Of a stretch of DNA of 64,000 bases, positions 45,444-56,191 are shown piece after piece. The translations under genes were made by a program, and so were the position numbers. Where the stretch lies: the NCBI GenBank assembly GCA_014526335.1, contig JACTAT010000060.1:8101686-8165685 (forward strand), in the 5' to 3' direction. The notes below the pieces were generated by a model. The model worked only from the letters and a program-made list of their open reading frames with translations. It was not told the origin of the DNA and made no database searches. Source of the DNA: Chrysaora quinquecirrha (taxonomy: Eukaryota > Cnidaria > Scyphozoa > Semaeostomeae > Pelagiidae). How positions within the stretch are numbered: the stretch's first letter is position 1; every line of letters begins with the position of its first letter.

Positions 45444-48400
45444 ATGTTGCGTGGGCTGTCTGCGAATACTCTCAGCAAAACAAACGCTGTTTTATGGTGT
45501 TTTTTGCAACAAAAAGGCACGAGAAATATTCATTTACATGTTGGAAACGCATTTTCGAAACTCAAAGCCGAAAGCGTTGTTCATAATGACGAGAAAAGTC
45601 AAGTACAGCTGAGTTGGGAGAACAAGCAAGTGAGTTGTTTTCCTTACGTTTTCTTACGAGATAACTGCCTTTGTCCTGCCTGCTATCATCCAACGTCAGG
45701 GCAAAGACTTGTTCTGATCGATGAGGCAGTGGAAGGAGCAAAAAAGGGAGTGAAAAGCGTAGAGCTGGAAGACGATCATGTTCTTATCAAATGGTCCTGT
45801 GGACACGAAAGTAATTTTCCCTGAAATGGCTTGAGGAGAGAGGTTTTGTTGATGATGTGGCTAAAAGAAGGAAAAGACATCCCGTCGCGGGGTTTCAGAA
45901 TATTCTATGGAAATCAGATCACAATATGAAATTCTTTGAGTTTGATAATGCCATGAAGGATGATCATGTTTTGTATGAATGGATGAAGGTATTGCTTTGT
46001 GAAGGTATATGCGTATTGCGTAATGCTGCGGCGGAACCTGGCCAGCTGAGAGGTCTTGCATCACGATCTTGTGGCAGTCTCCAGTCAACTATGTATGGGT
46101 AAGAAATAAAATAAACCATAAAAATATTATTGCGTTAAAAAGTATTTTTTCTTTGTTATGCCCAATTTACTGCATCTTTTTACCTAATAACACCATAATG
46201 ATACACCTAAATAACTTTCGACAGCTTTCTCCGTTTTCGATTTCGACAATTCTAACGTTCTAACAGCTAAACACAACAGCTAAACACATAAACACGTCTA
46301 TACTTAACGACTAACGACTAACTCAATACCCTAATATGACAAACAATAAGAATAACGTACAACAAAGCTGACGACAAGTTAAACAATGGACAGCGCCATT
46401 AAATCTATGACAAAAGCACGAGGAAAGGAAATAAGAACAACAGGAGCATTTTTAGACTGACAAACAAATTAGACTTTAGCCAGCAGAAATCACGCGATCC
46501 TAATTTCAAGGCTCCGAATGTTCCTAACTAAAAATAACAATTTCTGTTCTTTAACAAAGTTATCATCATCAGCATCGTCGATCGTCATTGTCGTCGTCAT
46601 CATCATCATCATCATGATCATCATCATATTCTCATTAACATCATCGTTATCATCATCATCGTACCTTTCCTCATCATCGTTATTTTTGTTGTAATCATCA
46701 TAGTCATGATCATGATCATCATTATCTTAAAATCATCATCACCATCACAAAAGTAATCATCATCATCATCAGTCATCTTTACAATGAGTGACAACGCAAA
46801 GTAATCTCTAATCGCGACCTAAGCTTCTTCTCACCTACATCGTCATCATAATCATCACCTTCATCGTCATCATCATCATTATCATAATCATCACCTTCAT
46901 CATTATCGCCGTCGTCATCATCCTGCATTGTCGTCATCATCATCATCATTATTATCATCATATTCATCATCATAATCATCATATTCATCATCATCGTCGT
47001 CGTCATCATCATTTGTGGTCGTCACCATCATCATCATCATCTTATGGCTGCTTTTCAGAGGCTCGTAGAGCTTGCCCCCAAGGAAGATTACTTCATTAAA
47101 GACGAAGAAGCTTTGAGCGCGATTACAAGGGGTTACTTTGCGTCGATCATTGTCAATCATCTCGGCAGATCAGGCCACGTCTTAGAGAATTCAGGCTAGA
47201 CAACCCCTTGCTTGTGTCGTAAAGATACGGTTCAGGTAAACGACAACAAAAAGATAACTTCGATTTCTAATTTTCTCTCACCATTTTTCACAACTCAAAA
47301 ACTTCAACTACAAAAATTCAACCACGTTTTTACTTGATTAACATAACAATAGAAAAATAAACAAGTCCATAGTCCTTTGCGGTTCGCGACACTCTCCCCC
47401 CATTTGAGCTTAGGGCGTCAAATGTCTCTGTCAATCATCTTCCAGTTCCCGTTCTTCGTCTATCAATGTCTCTCTGACAATCTCCTCCGCATCTCTGGCT
47501 GCTTTCCTCTTTGGTCTGAACTCAGCGGCTGTTGGGTTTAGTTCAGTGTTCTTCACTGTTGACGCATTGTCACATGACAGCTCTAAAGGATATAATAGCT
47601 GCACGGCTCTTTCAACGATTGTTCTTCTTGTTTTAACTCTTGCAGCTCTAATAACGCCATCTTTTCCAGGTATGAGACTCACTATGATACCTATACTCCA
47701 CTTTCCACGGTTTCTGTCTTCGCCTTTGATGAGGACGACATCTCCAACGCTGATTTTATTCTCTTTTCCACTGTGTTTAAGATTGTGTTTTTCCCTAAGA
47801 GCTTTCAAGTACTCGGTTGACCATCTTCTCCACAGCTGATCTTTGCACTTCTCTAAGAATCTGGCTCTCTTCCGCAAATCGTTGTTCTCGATCAAGTGAA
47901 CATCTTCTTCTACAGGCGCAGCATTCTGCCCAAACAGCATCATATTGGGTGTCAATTCCGGCAACTGCACGTCATCTTCAACATACATCAGAGGTCGATT
48001 GTTTAATGAACATTCTATGTCGAGCATGACCTGCTTTAGCTCATCAAACTTTAGATTTGCTCTGCCGATAACTTTGTGTAATGACTGCTTCACGAGGCCA
48101 ATTAACTGTTCAAATTGGCCACCCCACCATGGGGCTTTACTGAGGTTGAACTGCCAGACGATTTTGTTCCTTGCCAGATAATTGTGTAGCTCTTCATTCC
48201 TCATGATTTTCTTCAACTTTGCTGCTGCAGCTTGAAATGTTTTGGCATTATCCGAATAAATCTTTTCAGGCCGCCCACGTCTTGCTATAAGCTCTTTAAG
48301 TTTTGGCATGAACTGTTCCACTGTCATATCTGTAACCAGCTCAATATAGACAGCTCTTGTCAGACTGCAGGCAAAGAGCAAAATATATGCTTTGGCTTCC

Positions 48401-51400
48401 CCATTCGTTTTGGTCTTGTATGCTATTGGACCTGCGTAGTCCAAGCCAATCACTTGGAATGGTCGTGTTCCGTCTGTTCGGTCTTTGGGCAGTGCTCCTG
48501 CTGGTGGGTGGTTAAATGCTTGTGCATGGAACCGCTTGCATCCAGCACAGTTATGTCTGATCCGTTTTACCAACTGCCTCAGCTTTGGGATCCAGTAAAC
48601 AGTTCTCAGCTTTGTCATTGTGAGACTCACTCCCCCATGCAGTGTTCCATATACATGTTCATCCTTCACTAGTTTCTCAGTGAACAACGCATTTGTGGGT
48701 AGGTATACTGGATAGCTGCCCTGTATCCTTCCTCTGCATTCAAAGACTTCTTTGTGATTTTTCTGCAAGTTTAACCTCTGCTGGTCTTTCTTAAACGAAT
48801 CTGTTTCTGTAGCTTGTCCTTGAACTCTTTTTACCCACCAAAGGATCTGACTCTGGACTTCCTTGGTTGTGATTGGTCCGCTTATTCTGTTTTTCTTTGA
48901 TACTTTACAGTTAGCTATAAATCTGGATACCCATGTTGTTATTCTCATTGCCTTCCAGTAGGAGTGCTTTTCGAGGATGATATCAAATTGATCTTTCTCT
49001 TGGTGTGCAGATCTGAGAATCTCTTTAGTCAAAGGCTTAGCTTCTGCTTCTGTTTCAGCATTAGGTGTGGTGTGTATCTTTGGTGGCCATTGGCTTTGAT
49101 CTGACAACCAATCCGGTCCTTTGAACCATTTCTGGGGTATTCTGCTGCCAAGGCAACCTCTACTACCGATGTCTGCTGGGTTATCCACTGTACTGACGTG
49201 ATTCCATTCTATAAAGCTCTTTTCTTGTATCTGCCTGACCCGGTTGTTAACGAACTGTTTATAGTTGCCATGCCCCTCGATCCAATACAACGCCACCATG
49301 CTATCAAGCCACCCGTAGCATCTCTTAACAGGAAGTCCTGCAAGACTCTCCTTAACGTTGGCAAGTAAATTAGCAGCCATGTGACCAGAGACGAGCTCCA
49401 GTCGTGGTATTGTCAGTCCTTGTTTTGCAAGCCTTGATTTAGAAGTCAGGAGTCCTTGATTAATGCCTGAAGGTTGATAGGTCACTGCATAAACTGCAGC
49501 ACATGTTCCAATGCTACTTGCATCACCAAAAGCATGAAGGTCTATACCTTCAATGCTCTCACTGAAACTTGATAGGCTTCTCGGAACTTCGATTCGTTCT
49601 GGTAATGCCTTTGACCAGCTATTCCATCTTTTTAACAGCTGATCCGTTAGTGGTTGGTCCCATGCAAACTTGTTTTCACAGATGTCTCTGTAGATTGATT
49701 TGCCTGATAATGTCATAGGAGAAACAATTCCCAATGGATCGTAAATAGAAGCAAGGTTCTGCAAAACTGTTCTTTTCGTCATAGTTTCTGGTTTCGCTGG
49801 GAAAACGATACCGATAGTGTCCTCTGATTTCTTCCAAGATAGACCCAACAGCTTGGTTTCCTCTGCTCTAACTCCAAATTGTTGCTTGGCGAAGCTCTGC
49901 TCATAAGCATTTGTGTTGAATTCTGCAGTTTGATGACCCTCCAGTTCAGGGAAATTAGCATGCCATTTGTGTAGTTCAAATCCAGCTGCATTGAAAATCT
50001 TAATGGTTTTGTTCTTGAGCTCTTGCATTTCGGCCACAGTATTTCCTGACAGAATTATATCATCAACATAGATACTTCTTCTGATTTCGTTGACTTCCTC
50101 TGGGTACTCCTCTTCCATGTTGCTGAGATGAGTTTCTACAGTTCCACCTAAGATGAATGGTGATTGGTTCAATCCAAACAATGCCCTAGTGAAACGGTAG
50201 ACTTTGATCTTTTGTTGGTCTTCTTTGCTCACCCAGTGAAAGCGAAGTACATCTCTATCCTCTTGCCTGATTCGAATTTGCAGGAAAGCTTGCTTAATAT
50301 CACCTGCTAATGTCACTGGCCTTGCTCTGTTTCTTACCAGCACATCAAATATGAGATTCTGTAGGGCTGGTCCGTTTCAAGACACTCGTTCAATGATGCT
50401 GACATGCTATTAGCTCTTGCCGAAGCATCATACACGATTCTAACTTTGGTGCTTTCAGCCGTCTGACGCACCACAGGTTTGTGAGGGAGGTAGAAACTTT
50501 TGCCTTTTGGTTCTTCTTTTGCTTCTTCTATGATCCCTTTCTCTTCTTGGTCTTTCATTATTGCTTCATATTCAGCAAAGAGTTCTGGTTCCTTTTTCAA
50601 CCTTTGCATAAGCTTGCTTAGTCTAGCTAAGCTACCAGATTTATTATCTTCCAGAGGAGGGCAATTTGCTTTCCATAAAAGCCCTGTTTCATAGAAACCT
50701 GAAGGATCTTGTTGAAGTTGATCTTTGAAATCTCTGTATACTGTTTCATTCTCCCCCAGCTCATTTTCGGCTAGACCAAGGACATCCAGACTGCACAGTC
50801 TATCATAGTCTGCAACAGATGTTCTTGCATAAAACATGTTGCTGGTATCAATTTCTGATCCTGGGGAAATCAGAGTCCATCCATACCTTGTTAGTTCACC
50901 TACTGGTTCTCCTGGTTTGCCAACTTTTGCCTTAGTATCTGTTTTGATTCTGGCATACTCTGGTGCTCCTATGATGAGATGAACAGGCAGTTCTGGCTTT
51001 TGATCAACATCATCCATGATAACTCCTTGCAAATGAGGATATTTCTGAAGAATTTCTGTGTATCTTGGATTTTTCAATGACAACAAAACATCTCTGTCAA
51101 CTTTGCTTACATCTACATTCAATTTGAAATCTCCTTTAAGATTCATCACCTCCACATTGTAGACTTCTATTTTCTTAGTTGTGGTTGTCATCATCATGTC
51201 TATCTGTCTATACTCTCTTGTTGTTGGTTTCTTTCCTAAGAGATTAACTAAAAAGGCTGATATATAAGAGCTTCCTGCTCCAGTGTCTAAGAGAGCTCTG
51301 CATTTGATCCCATTGACCTTTACAATTACCACAGGGTAAATGACCCCTTGTTCCTCAGAAGCAAGTAGTGCTAATTCGGGTTTTCTTCACAAATAGATGT

Positions 51401-54400
51401 GTGATGCCTGTTTTGCACTTTAAACATCCTGTTTTATTCTGCATTCAGAAGCATGGTGGTTAGCTCCAGTGCAATTGAAACAAAGTCTCTTTCTCTTTAA
51501 TTGATCTTTTCTTTCTGATATTTGGACTACTTTCTTACAATCAGCTGATTTATGATCATCTCCTTCACAGTAAACACAAGGTCTTCTTTTCCATTCTTGT
51601 TGTCTAGCCTGAAAAGACCTTTCTCTTCGGTTCTGTCTTGGTTGATTTGATTCAGCTAGACTTGCTGCTGCTACATCTGAAACTGGGTTTCTTTCAGTCC
51701 ATGTCCTGATTGCATCACACAGTTGGGGAAATCCCCACTCCTGCCAGTTATTATCTGTGCGTACAAGGTCTGATCTTATGCCCTCTAATTTGTCAAGAGT
51801 TGCTCGGAAAATCCATTAATTTCTTTGAGTTTCCCCATGGATTCAAGGGCTTGGACACTTGTTAGTAATTTCATATAGAACTCATGTACTTTTCCAGGAT
51901 TAGCCCCCTTAATGATAGGCAGAGAAATGATATTTTGAACATAGGAGTTGATAACTTCAGTAGTTTTCCCATAAGTAGATTTGAGAATTTGTTTGGCTCT
52001 CTCATAACCTTCAGTAGTAAAGGGCAGGCCCTCTATGTTGACTCTAGCCTTTGGTACTAAGAGTTCTTTAAGGTACGAAAATTTAGACACAGCATCTATG
52101 TTTGATTTATCTATTTCAGCTTCGTATTGATTCCAAAATCGGAACCAGTCTAAATGTGTGCCTTGAAATTTACTGATCACTAATTTAGGTAGCTTTACCT
52201 TTGATGATGATGATGATTGCTGTTCACTTAGCTTTAGGGATTTTAGTTCTTCTAACTTCCTTTCAAAGTTGAATTTCTGCTCGTATCTAGCTTGTTCTAG
52301 TTTGATTTCCTCCTCAATCTGTCGTTGTTTTGCTGAGAGCATCATGTCTTCTTCTTCCCTCATTCCCTTCATCTTGATTTCCTTGACTGATTCTCTCAAT
52401 TCTGCCATGATGGGACTGAATTCTTTTAGGCCCTCTTCTATTTGTTTACTTCCAGCACGTATCTCTTCGGGATCTTCACCTTCCTCTAATTTCAGCTCTT
52501 GGAGTTTTGTTTTCAACTCGTGTATTTCTTCTGATCTTGATTCATAAATTCTCAGTTGTCTTTCAATTGATTTTAACACTTTGGATTCTAAGATTTCTTT
52601 GGTTTCATCTGTGATGAAATTCAGGAAACGGGTTTTCCCCTGAATTTTCTTCGTTAGGTTCTCGATACTCTCAGTCTCCGACGCCATTCTTTGGTTGAAT
52701 TTCTTGATAAACAGACTTGATAATACAGAAACTACAGATCTTTCATCTGGGGTGCCACTTTGTCGTAAAGATACGGTTCAGGTAAACGACAACAAAAAGA
52801 TAACTTCGATTTCTAATTTTCTCTCACCATTTTTCACAACTCAAAAACTTCAACTACAAAAATTCAACCACGTTTTTACTTGATTAACATAACAATAGAA
52901 AAATAAACAAGTCCATAGTCCTTTGCGGTTCGCGACACTTGACTATGGCTTAAGGTAGCTTATCTGGTCATATCTATAACAATGGATATGACCGGTAAGT
53001 TCGCAGTTGCTCAGGAATTAAACAAACATGAACAAAACAGCGAGAAATAATTGAGCCATTGATAACTTTGATAAAGCTCAGCATGATTATGACTGACACA
53101 CAATCCTGTCTGAAAAGCTGATCTTTCTCTTTGATTGTAGGGATATTTTTACAGTAAAGGACAAGCCAAGTGCAACCAATGTCGCTTATACATCTGGCTA
53201 TTTGGCAATGCACACAGATCAGCCATATTATTATTATCAGCCTGGAGTAAGTACCAACTTTTCCACGAAAGCGTTTCTTGGTTTTTCTAGAGATTTACAC
53301 TCCTCCACTGCCCGAAAATCTGCGCGAAGGAAAAATCTCGTCGATTTGGTGCAGAGGATGGCGAATAAAGTAGAAACTAGAAGTAACGCACCGTTATACA
53401 GTGCGTGCCGCCCAGTTCTAAACTTGCAAATAGAATAGATAGAACATTCAAAATAATAACTTTCAGTTTTGAAGTTGAATATCCAGACAGAAATGACTTC
53501 CACGCTTATTTTCATTCTACTTTTTGTCAGCAAGGCTCTTAGCATGAAAGATTTCGCCCAGTGGAACACTGGTTTTATAACGCCTGACGTCTAACCCGCT
53601 TGCTACCTCCGAAATTTCCGTTGGTAGAGCTTTTCTTTGAAACTGCACGTTAGGGGTTAAAGACCATTTCTACTTCATTCCCATTCGATATTCGCTAGCG
53701 AATTTGCTGTACACCACTTGCGAGCGAAAAAAACAGCCTTTGCGATCAGTTTTTGGGCATAAACAAATCCAAACTTTTGCGCAAGCTTGAGCTTTGCTTG
53801 TAGTGGAAATCAAAATCCGTTCACGTTCGCTTTTTTTTGATGGCTAAAGGCTAACGAACAGCAAACAGCCAATGCGAACGAAGTGGAAATTGACCTTAAC
53901 CCGCCCCGCGTGTTCTTATTTTCAACTGTCTTCTTGCCTTGCCGTCGCCAGCTTTTCACAAGAACTGTTCTTTTCTAGCTCCCTTACCAATCTCATCCTC
54001 AGAACAAAAATTTGATTGTAGGCCGCAACAAGTATAAAATGCCCTTCTAGTTAATGTCTTCTTAAATTGGTAAAATATTAACTCTATTCCTTATTTAATT
54101 TGTAGCTTCAGTTTCTACATTGCATCGTTCCTAGCGTCGAAGGTGAAGGCATTAATCATTTGGTTGATGGTTTTAAAGTTGCACATGATTTCAGAGAACA
54201 AAATCCGAGAGAGTTTGACATTCTTTCAACTTTGACTTTCCCATACGAGCAGGATGGTAACGAAATGTTTGGCGAATTTCAACTTTATGGAGATCGGTCG
54301 ATAATCGGGTAAGCGTCTGGTCATTTCTGTTTTATTTCTGCTCTTGGTTTATGCATGGGTAGTGTGGACAAAGTTTGTGTCGATTGTGCCCACAATTCAT

Positions 54401-56191
54401 GGCATAATTTTCCTAAGTGAATAAATGTATTTCGTTACCTTGCTTGTCATAATTTCATTGGTATCTTTCTTTCCTCTCTTGGTTTTCTGTGGGCCTAATT
54501 TTCAAATTGTTACCGCGCTCCGTTGGATATGGCCTGAGAACTAGTTCCCAGGCAACGCAGCCTTCGAGCGGCTCATCCTGAATATAGAAAAATTTTCTAT
54601 ATTGCATTTTCCAATTTTCTATATTGCATTCTAGTCGCTCGAAGGCTGCGTTGCCTGGGAACTAGTTCTCAGGCCATATCCAACGGAGCGCGGTAACAAT
54701 TTGAAAATTAGGCCCACAGAAAACCAAGAGAGGAAAGAAAGATACCAATGAAATTACGACAAGCAAGGTAACGAAATACATTTATTCACTTAGGAAAATT
54801 ATGCCGTGAATTGTGGGCACGATCGACACAAACTGTGTCCACACTACCCATGGTTTATGCCTTGTGTATACCTTATTTTTGTAGCTTCCCTCCGTTCTTT
54901 TTAGCGTATTGTTAAGACTCACTGGACGTACTACATTATTCCTAGTTATCACTATTGAATTGAATTGCTCCACGCCCAAACTAACTCAAGCGAACAAAAA
55001 CAACATAATTCAGTTCAATGTGAGCGAAAGCCAGAGACTTGGGAAGCAAGTCTAAAGACTCACTTCACAAGCCCATTCTTTGCAAACAACAGCGGCAACC
55101 TATAGCAAGACAGACCCCCTGCGGTGGACCACAAGAATCTTGCCGTTGTCGACCGTATTTTTCGAGAAAAATCAGAACAAAGTTAAACTTCTCGGCATCA
55201 ATCGTAACGCAGAATTTTCCGACGCAGAATTTTGATAGGTTCATGGAAACTTCCTTTACTCCAAGCAAGTTAAGTAACCCAATCGCTGCAAAGTCGAACT
55301 CAACTGGAGAATTTTCGTGCAATCGGCAGCATTCGAATATATCTCCGCCCTTGGTTCGCCTCGTCGCCAGAAGAACGACGAATAAAGCGAATTATTAGAC
55401 CCACATATACAGGGAATTTCAGCTGAAATAAATATCAATTTCAGTCTACATCAAAACCAAAAGGCCGGTTCTGTGTAGACAGAAAGAGTTCGTTTTCTCC
55501 CTTGGACTCTTCAGATAATTCTATTGGTCTTCCCGCTGTATCAGACCAGCTGATTGGTGCTTAAAACACAATGCCAGTTCAGCTTCTCTTTCCGATCGGT
55601 ACATTTTGCGCCGCATCTGGGTATAAATTCCGCCTGTTTCGTCTGTTTCTGACGTTCATACTCTGAGGAGTGTCAGACGAAAAAAGCTTTTAAGTATGCT
55701 CGAAAATGATTCCGCTGTTTATCGCAATTTTGAAGTTTTATACAACTCAAATAATATGAAATAAAGATGTAATAACCAACCGATCACACTGAAATACCCC
55801 CCCCCCCTCCCGGAAAAATGACTTTCTTGTGCCTTATAGCTTTAACAAATTTCAATATGTTTTCAGACTAAACCAACACGGTGAAGTCGAAAGAATCAGC
55901 CACAACAACCCATCAAGAGCAAACACGATGAATCATTCTCCTGAAGAAACGAAACAACTTTACGACGCACTTCAGAAATTTGTAGCCCTGATGTATGATG
56001 CAAAGTATCTCGTACCTTACAAGTTGGAAGCTGGTGATATATTGTGTTTTAACAATCGAAGAGTTCTTCATGGAAGGACACCTTATGAAGTAACACGTTC
56101 AAATAGATGGCTCGAAGGGGCTTATATGAGCTGGGATGATTTATGTGCGAGAGTTAGACCATTGAAGTATAGATATGAGAAGGATTTATAG
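45444..56191 (+). CDS. BBOX1: Gamma-butyrobetaine dioxygenase-like protein, copy A
   Basis: Four plus-strand exons: 45444-46098, 53141-53246, 54106-54308, 55867-56191 (655, 106, 203 and 325 nt; about 429 residues). It belongs to the Fe(II)/2-oxoglutarate hydroxylases; BBOX1 converts gamma-butyrobetaine to L-carnitine. Visible features: an N-terminal zinc site (LRDNCLCPACYH and a later CGHES), the iron ligands H-x-D in LAMHTDQP and the distal His in VLHGRTPYE, and the closing RWLEGAYMSWDD. LEGAY and LHGRxxYE fit BBOX1 better than trimethyllysine dioxygenase. The first 35 residues (MLRGLSANTLSKTN..., Arg/Ser and no acid until later) look like a mitochondrial presequence, unlike cytosolic vertebrate BBOX1. 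One base is missing at the T4 run 45815-45818; copy B is intact there. Intron 1 (7 kb) holds a BEL/Pao element, intron 3 a 499-bp hairpin element. Confidence 0.93.
46560..47045. repeat. (ATC)n simple sequence in BBOX1-A intron 1
   Basis: Two tracts (46560-46785 and 46840-47045) of degenerate ATC/CAT repeats. ORFs in them (poly-Asp, poly-Met) are spurious. Confidence 0.9.
47215..47391 (-). repeat. 3' LTR of the BEL/Pao element
   Basis: 177 bp, identical by eye to 52761-52937. A purine-rich tract (AAATGGGGGAGAG on the minus strand) precedes it. Confidence 0.95.
47431..50343 (-). CDS. BEL/Pao Pol: reverse transcriptase, RNase H, integrase
   Basis: Open frame of 970 codons ending at 47431. It starts inside the reverse transcriptase (the N-terminal RT part is in the next frame upstream). 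YVDD is the RT active site (near residue 91). An RNase H-like region follows, then an integrase zinc finger (CAGCKRFH with upstream His) and the DDE core beginning GLDYAGPI with YSDNAKTF. The tail is acidic (RELEDD). The frame joins the preceding protease/RT frame after one base is restored at the T3 run 50375-50377. It copies the element's RNA and integrates the DNA. Confidence 0.93.
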   Translation of the reverse strand: MLVRNRARPVTLAGDIKQAFLQIRIRQEDRDVLRFHWVSKEDQQKIKVYRFTRALFGLNQSPFILGGTVETHLSNMEEEYPEEVNEIRRSIYVDDIILSGNTVAEMQELKNKTIKIFNAAGFELHKWHANFPELEGHQTAEFNTNAYEQSFAKQQFGVRAEETKLLGLSWKKSEDTIGIVFPAKPETMTKRTVLQNLASIYDPLGIVSPMTLSGKSIYRDICENKFAWDQPLTDQLLKRWNSWSKALPERIEVPRSLSSFSESIEGIDLHAFGDASSIGTCAAVYAVTYQPSGINQGLLTSKSRLAKQGLTIPRLELVSGHMAANLLANVKESLAGLPVKRCYGWLDSMVALYWIEGHGNYKQFVNNRVRQIQEKSFIEWNHVSTVDNPADIGSRGCLGSRIPQKWFKGPDWLSDQSQWPPKIHTTPNAETEAEAKPLTKEILRSAHQEKDQFDIILEKHSYWKAMRITTWVSRFIANCKVSKKNRISGPITTKEVQSQILWWVKRVQGQATETDSFKKDQQRLNLQKNHKEVFECRGRIQGSYPVYLPTNALFTEKLVKDEHVYGTLHGGVSLTMTKLRTVYWIPKLRQLVKRIRHNCAGCKRFHAQAFNHPPAGALPKDRTDGTRPFQVIGLDYAGPIAYKTKTNGEAKAYILLFACSLTRAVYIELVTDMTVEQFMPKLKELIARRGRPEKIYSDNAKTFQAAAAKLKKIMRNEELHNYLARNKIVWQFNLSKAPWWGGQFEQLIGLVKQSLHKVIGRANLKFDELKQVMLDIECSLNNRPLMYVEDDVQLPELTPNMMLFGQNAAPVEEDVHLIENNDLRKRARFLEKCKDQLWRRWSTEYLKALREKHNLKHSGKENKISVGDVVLIKGEDRNRGKWSIGIIVSLIPGKDGVIRAARVKTRRTIVERAVQLLYPLELSCDNASTVKNTELNPTAAEFRPKRKAARDAEEIVRETLIDEERELEDD
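50334..51332 (-). CDS. BEL/Pao aspartic protease and start of reverse transcriptase
   Basis: Begins with the protease region; the catalytic DTGAG is near residue 17. A linker region (with LIIGAPEYARI and GWTLISPG, usual in BEL/Pao) leads into the RT palm start (KVRIVYDASA). The frame ends at a stop about 30 bases beyond a T3 run where one base appears to be missing; the next frame continues the RT without a gap. A true polyprotein break is the alternative. Confidence 0.9.
   Translation of the reverse strand: MVIVKVNGIKCRALLDTGAGSSYISAFLVNLLGKKPTTREYRQIDMMMTTTTKKIEVYNVEVMNLKGDFKLNVDVSKVDRDVLLSLKNPRYTEILQKYPHLQGVIMDDVDQKPELPVHLIIGAPEYARIKTDTKAKVGKPGEPVGELTRYGWTLISPGSEIDTSNMFYARTSVADYDRLCSLDVLGLAENELGENETVYRDFKDQLQQDPSGFYETGLLWKANCPPLEDNKSGSLARLSKLMQRLKKEPELFAEYEAIMKDQEEKGIIEEAKEEPKGKSFYLPHKPVVRQTAESTKVRIVYDASARANSMSASLNECLETDQPYRISYLMCW
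51345..52687 (-). CDS. BEL/Pao Gag with zinc knuckles (frame broken)
   Basis: ATG at 52687 opens 300 codons: a charged coiled-coil-like N-terminus, then the DUF1759-type Gag core (KLPKLVISKFQGTHLDWFRF). The frame stops at 51785 after a T4 run short of one base; the continuing frame holds two zinc knuckles (CVYCEGDDHKSADC and CFNCTGANHHASEC) at about 51590-51440. Three more one-base breaks at T4 runs 51432, 51411 and 51381 (minus-strand A runs) separate this from the protease frame. Gag packages the element's RNA. Confidence 0.85.
52761..52937 (-). repeat. 5' LTR of the BEL/Pao element
   Basis: 177 bp, identical by eye to the 3' LTR. CTTG follows at 52938-52941, matching 47211-47214. Confidence 0.95.
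53657..53898. mobile_element. MITE family C, diverged copy
   Basis: Left end AGACCATTTCTACTTCATTC, right end AATGCGAACGAAGTGGAAATTGACCT, and GATATTCGCTAGCGAA inside, matching 21078-21305. TTA-like flanks. It lies in BBOX1-A intron 2. Confidence 0.65.
54354..54852. mobile_element. 499-bp near-perfect hairpin element with 7-bp TSD
   Basis: Arms 54354-54570 and 54636-54852 are each 217 bp and inverse of each other with about three visible mismatches; the spacer is 65 bp. Ends are CATGGGTAGTGTGG and its complement. GTTTATG flanks both sides (54347-54353, 54853-54859). No coding capacity. In BBOX1-A intron 3. Confidence 0.87.
54914..55054. repeat. MITE family B copy
   Basis: AGACTCACTGGACGTACTAC at the left and GGGAAGCAAGTCT at the right, with TAGTTATCACTATTGAATTG and CAATGTGAGCGAAAG as in the copy at 8682-8819. 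Confidence 0.55.
55460..55735 (+). repeat. Repeat family F with CCAAT and TATA motifs, copy 2
   Basis: Starts near GGTTCTGTGTAGACAGAAAG, contains CTGATTGGTGCTTAAAACAC, GGGTATAAATTCCGCC and CTCTGAGGAGTGTCAGACGA, in the same order as 4690-4910. A partial third copy is at 42145-42240. It may be a solo LTR or another promoter-bearing element. In BBOX1-A intron 3. Confidence 0.5.

Larger units (their letters stand above)
47215..52937 (-). mobile_element. BEL/Pao LTR retrotransposon, near-complete and young
   Basis: Minus-strand element of 5,723 bp with two 177-bp LTRs (47215-47391, 52761-52937) that read identical throughout, TG...CA-type ends (TGTCGCG...ACGACA) and a CTTG duplication on both sides (47211-47214, 52938-52941). 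A primer-binding-like TGGCACCCC follows the 5' LTR at about 52759-52750 and a purine tract precedes the 3' LTR at 47392-47404. Coding order Gag, zinc knuckles, protease, reverse transcriptase, RNase H, integrase is that of BEL/Pao. It sits in intron 1 of BBOX1-A, antisense to it. Identical LTRs imply a recent insertion. Frame breaks at 51808, 51432, 51411, 51381 and 50375 are each one base short at an A or T run. Confidence 0.95.

Noticed and set aside
46779..47160. Asp/Met-rich minus-strand ORFs
   Set aside because: They come from the ATC repeat in BBOX1-A intron 1.
48232..52547. Plus-strand ORFs within the BEL element
   Set aside because: They are shadows of the minus-strand Pol and Gag frames.
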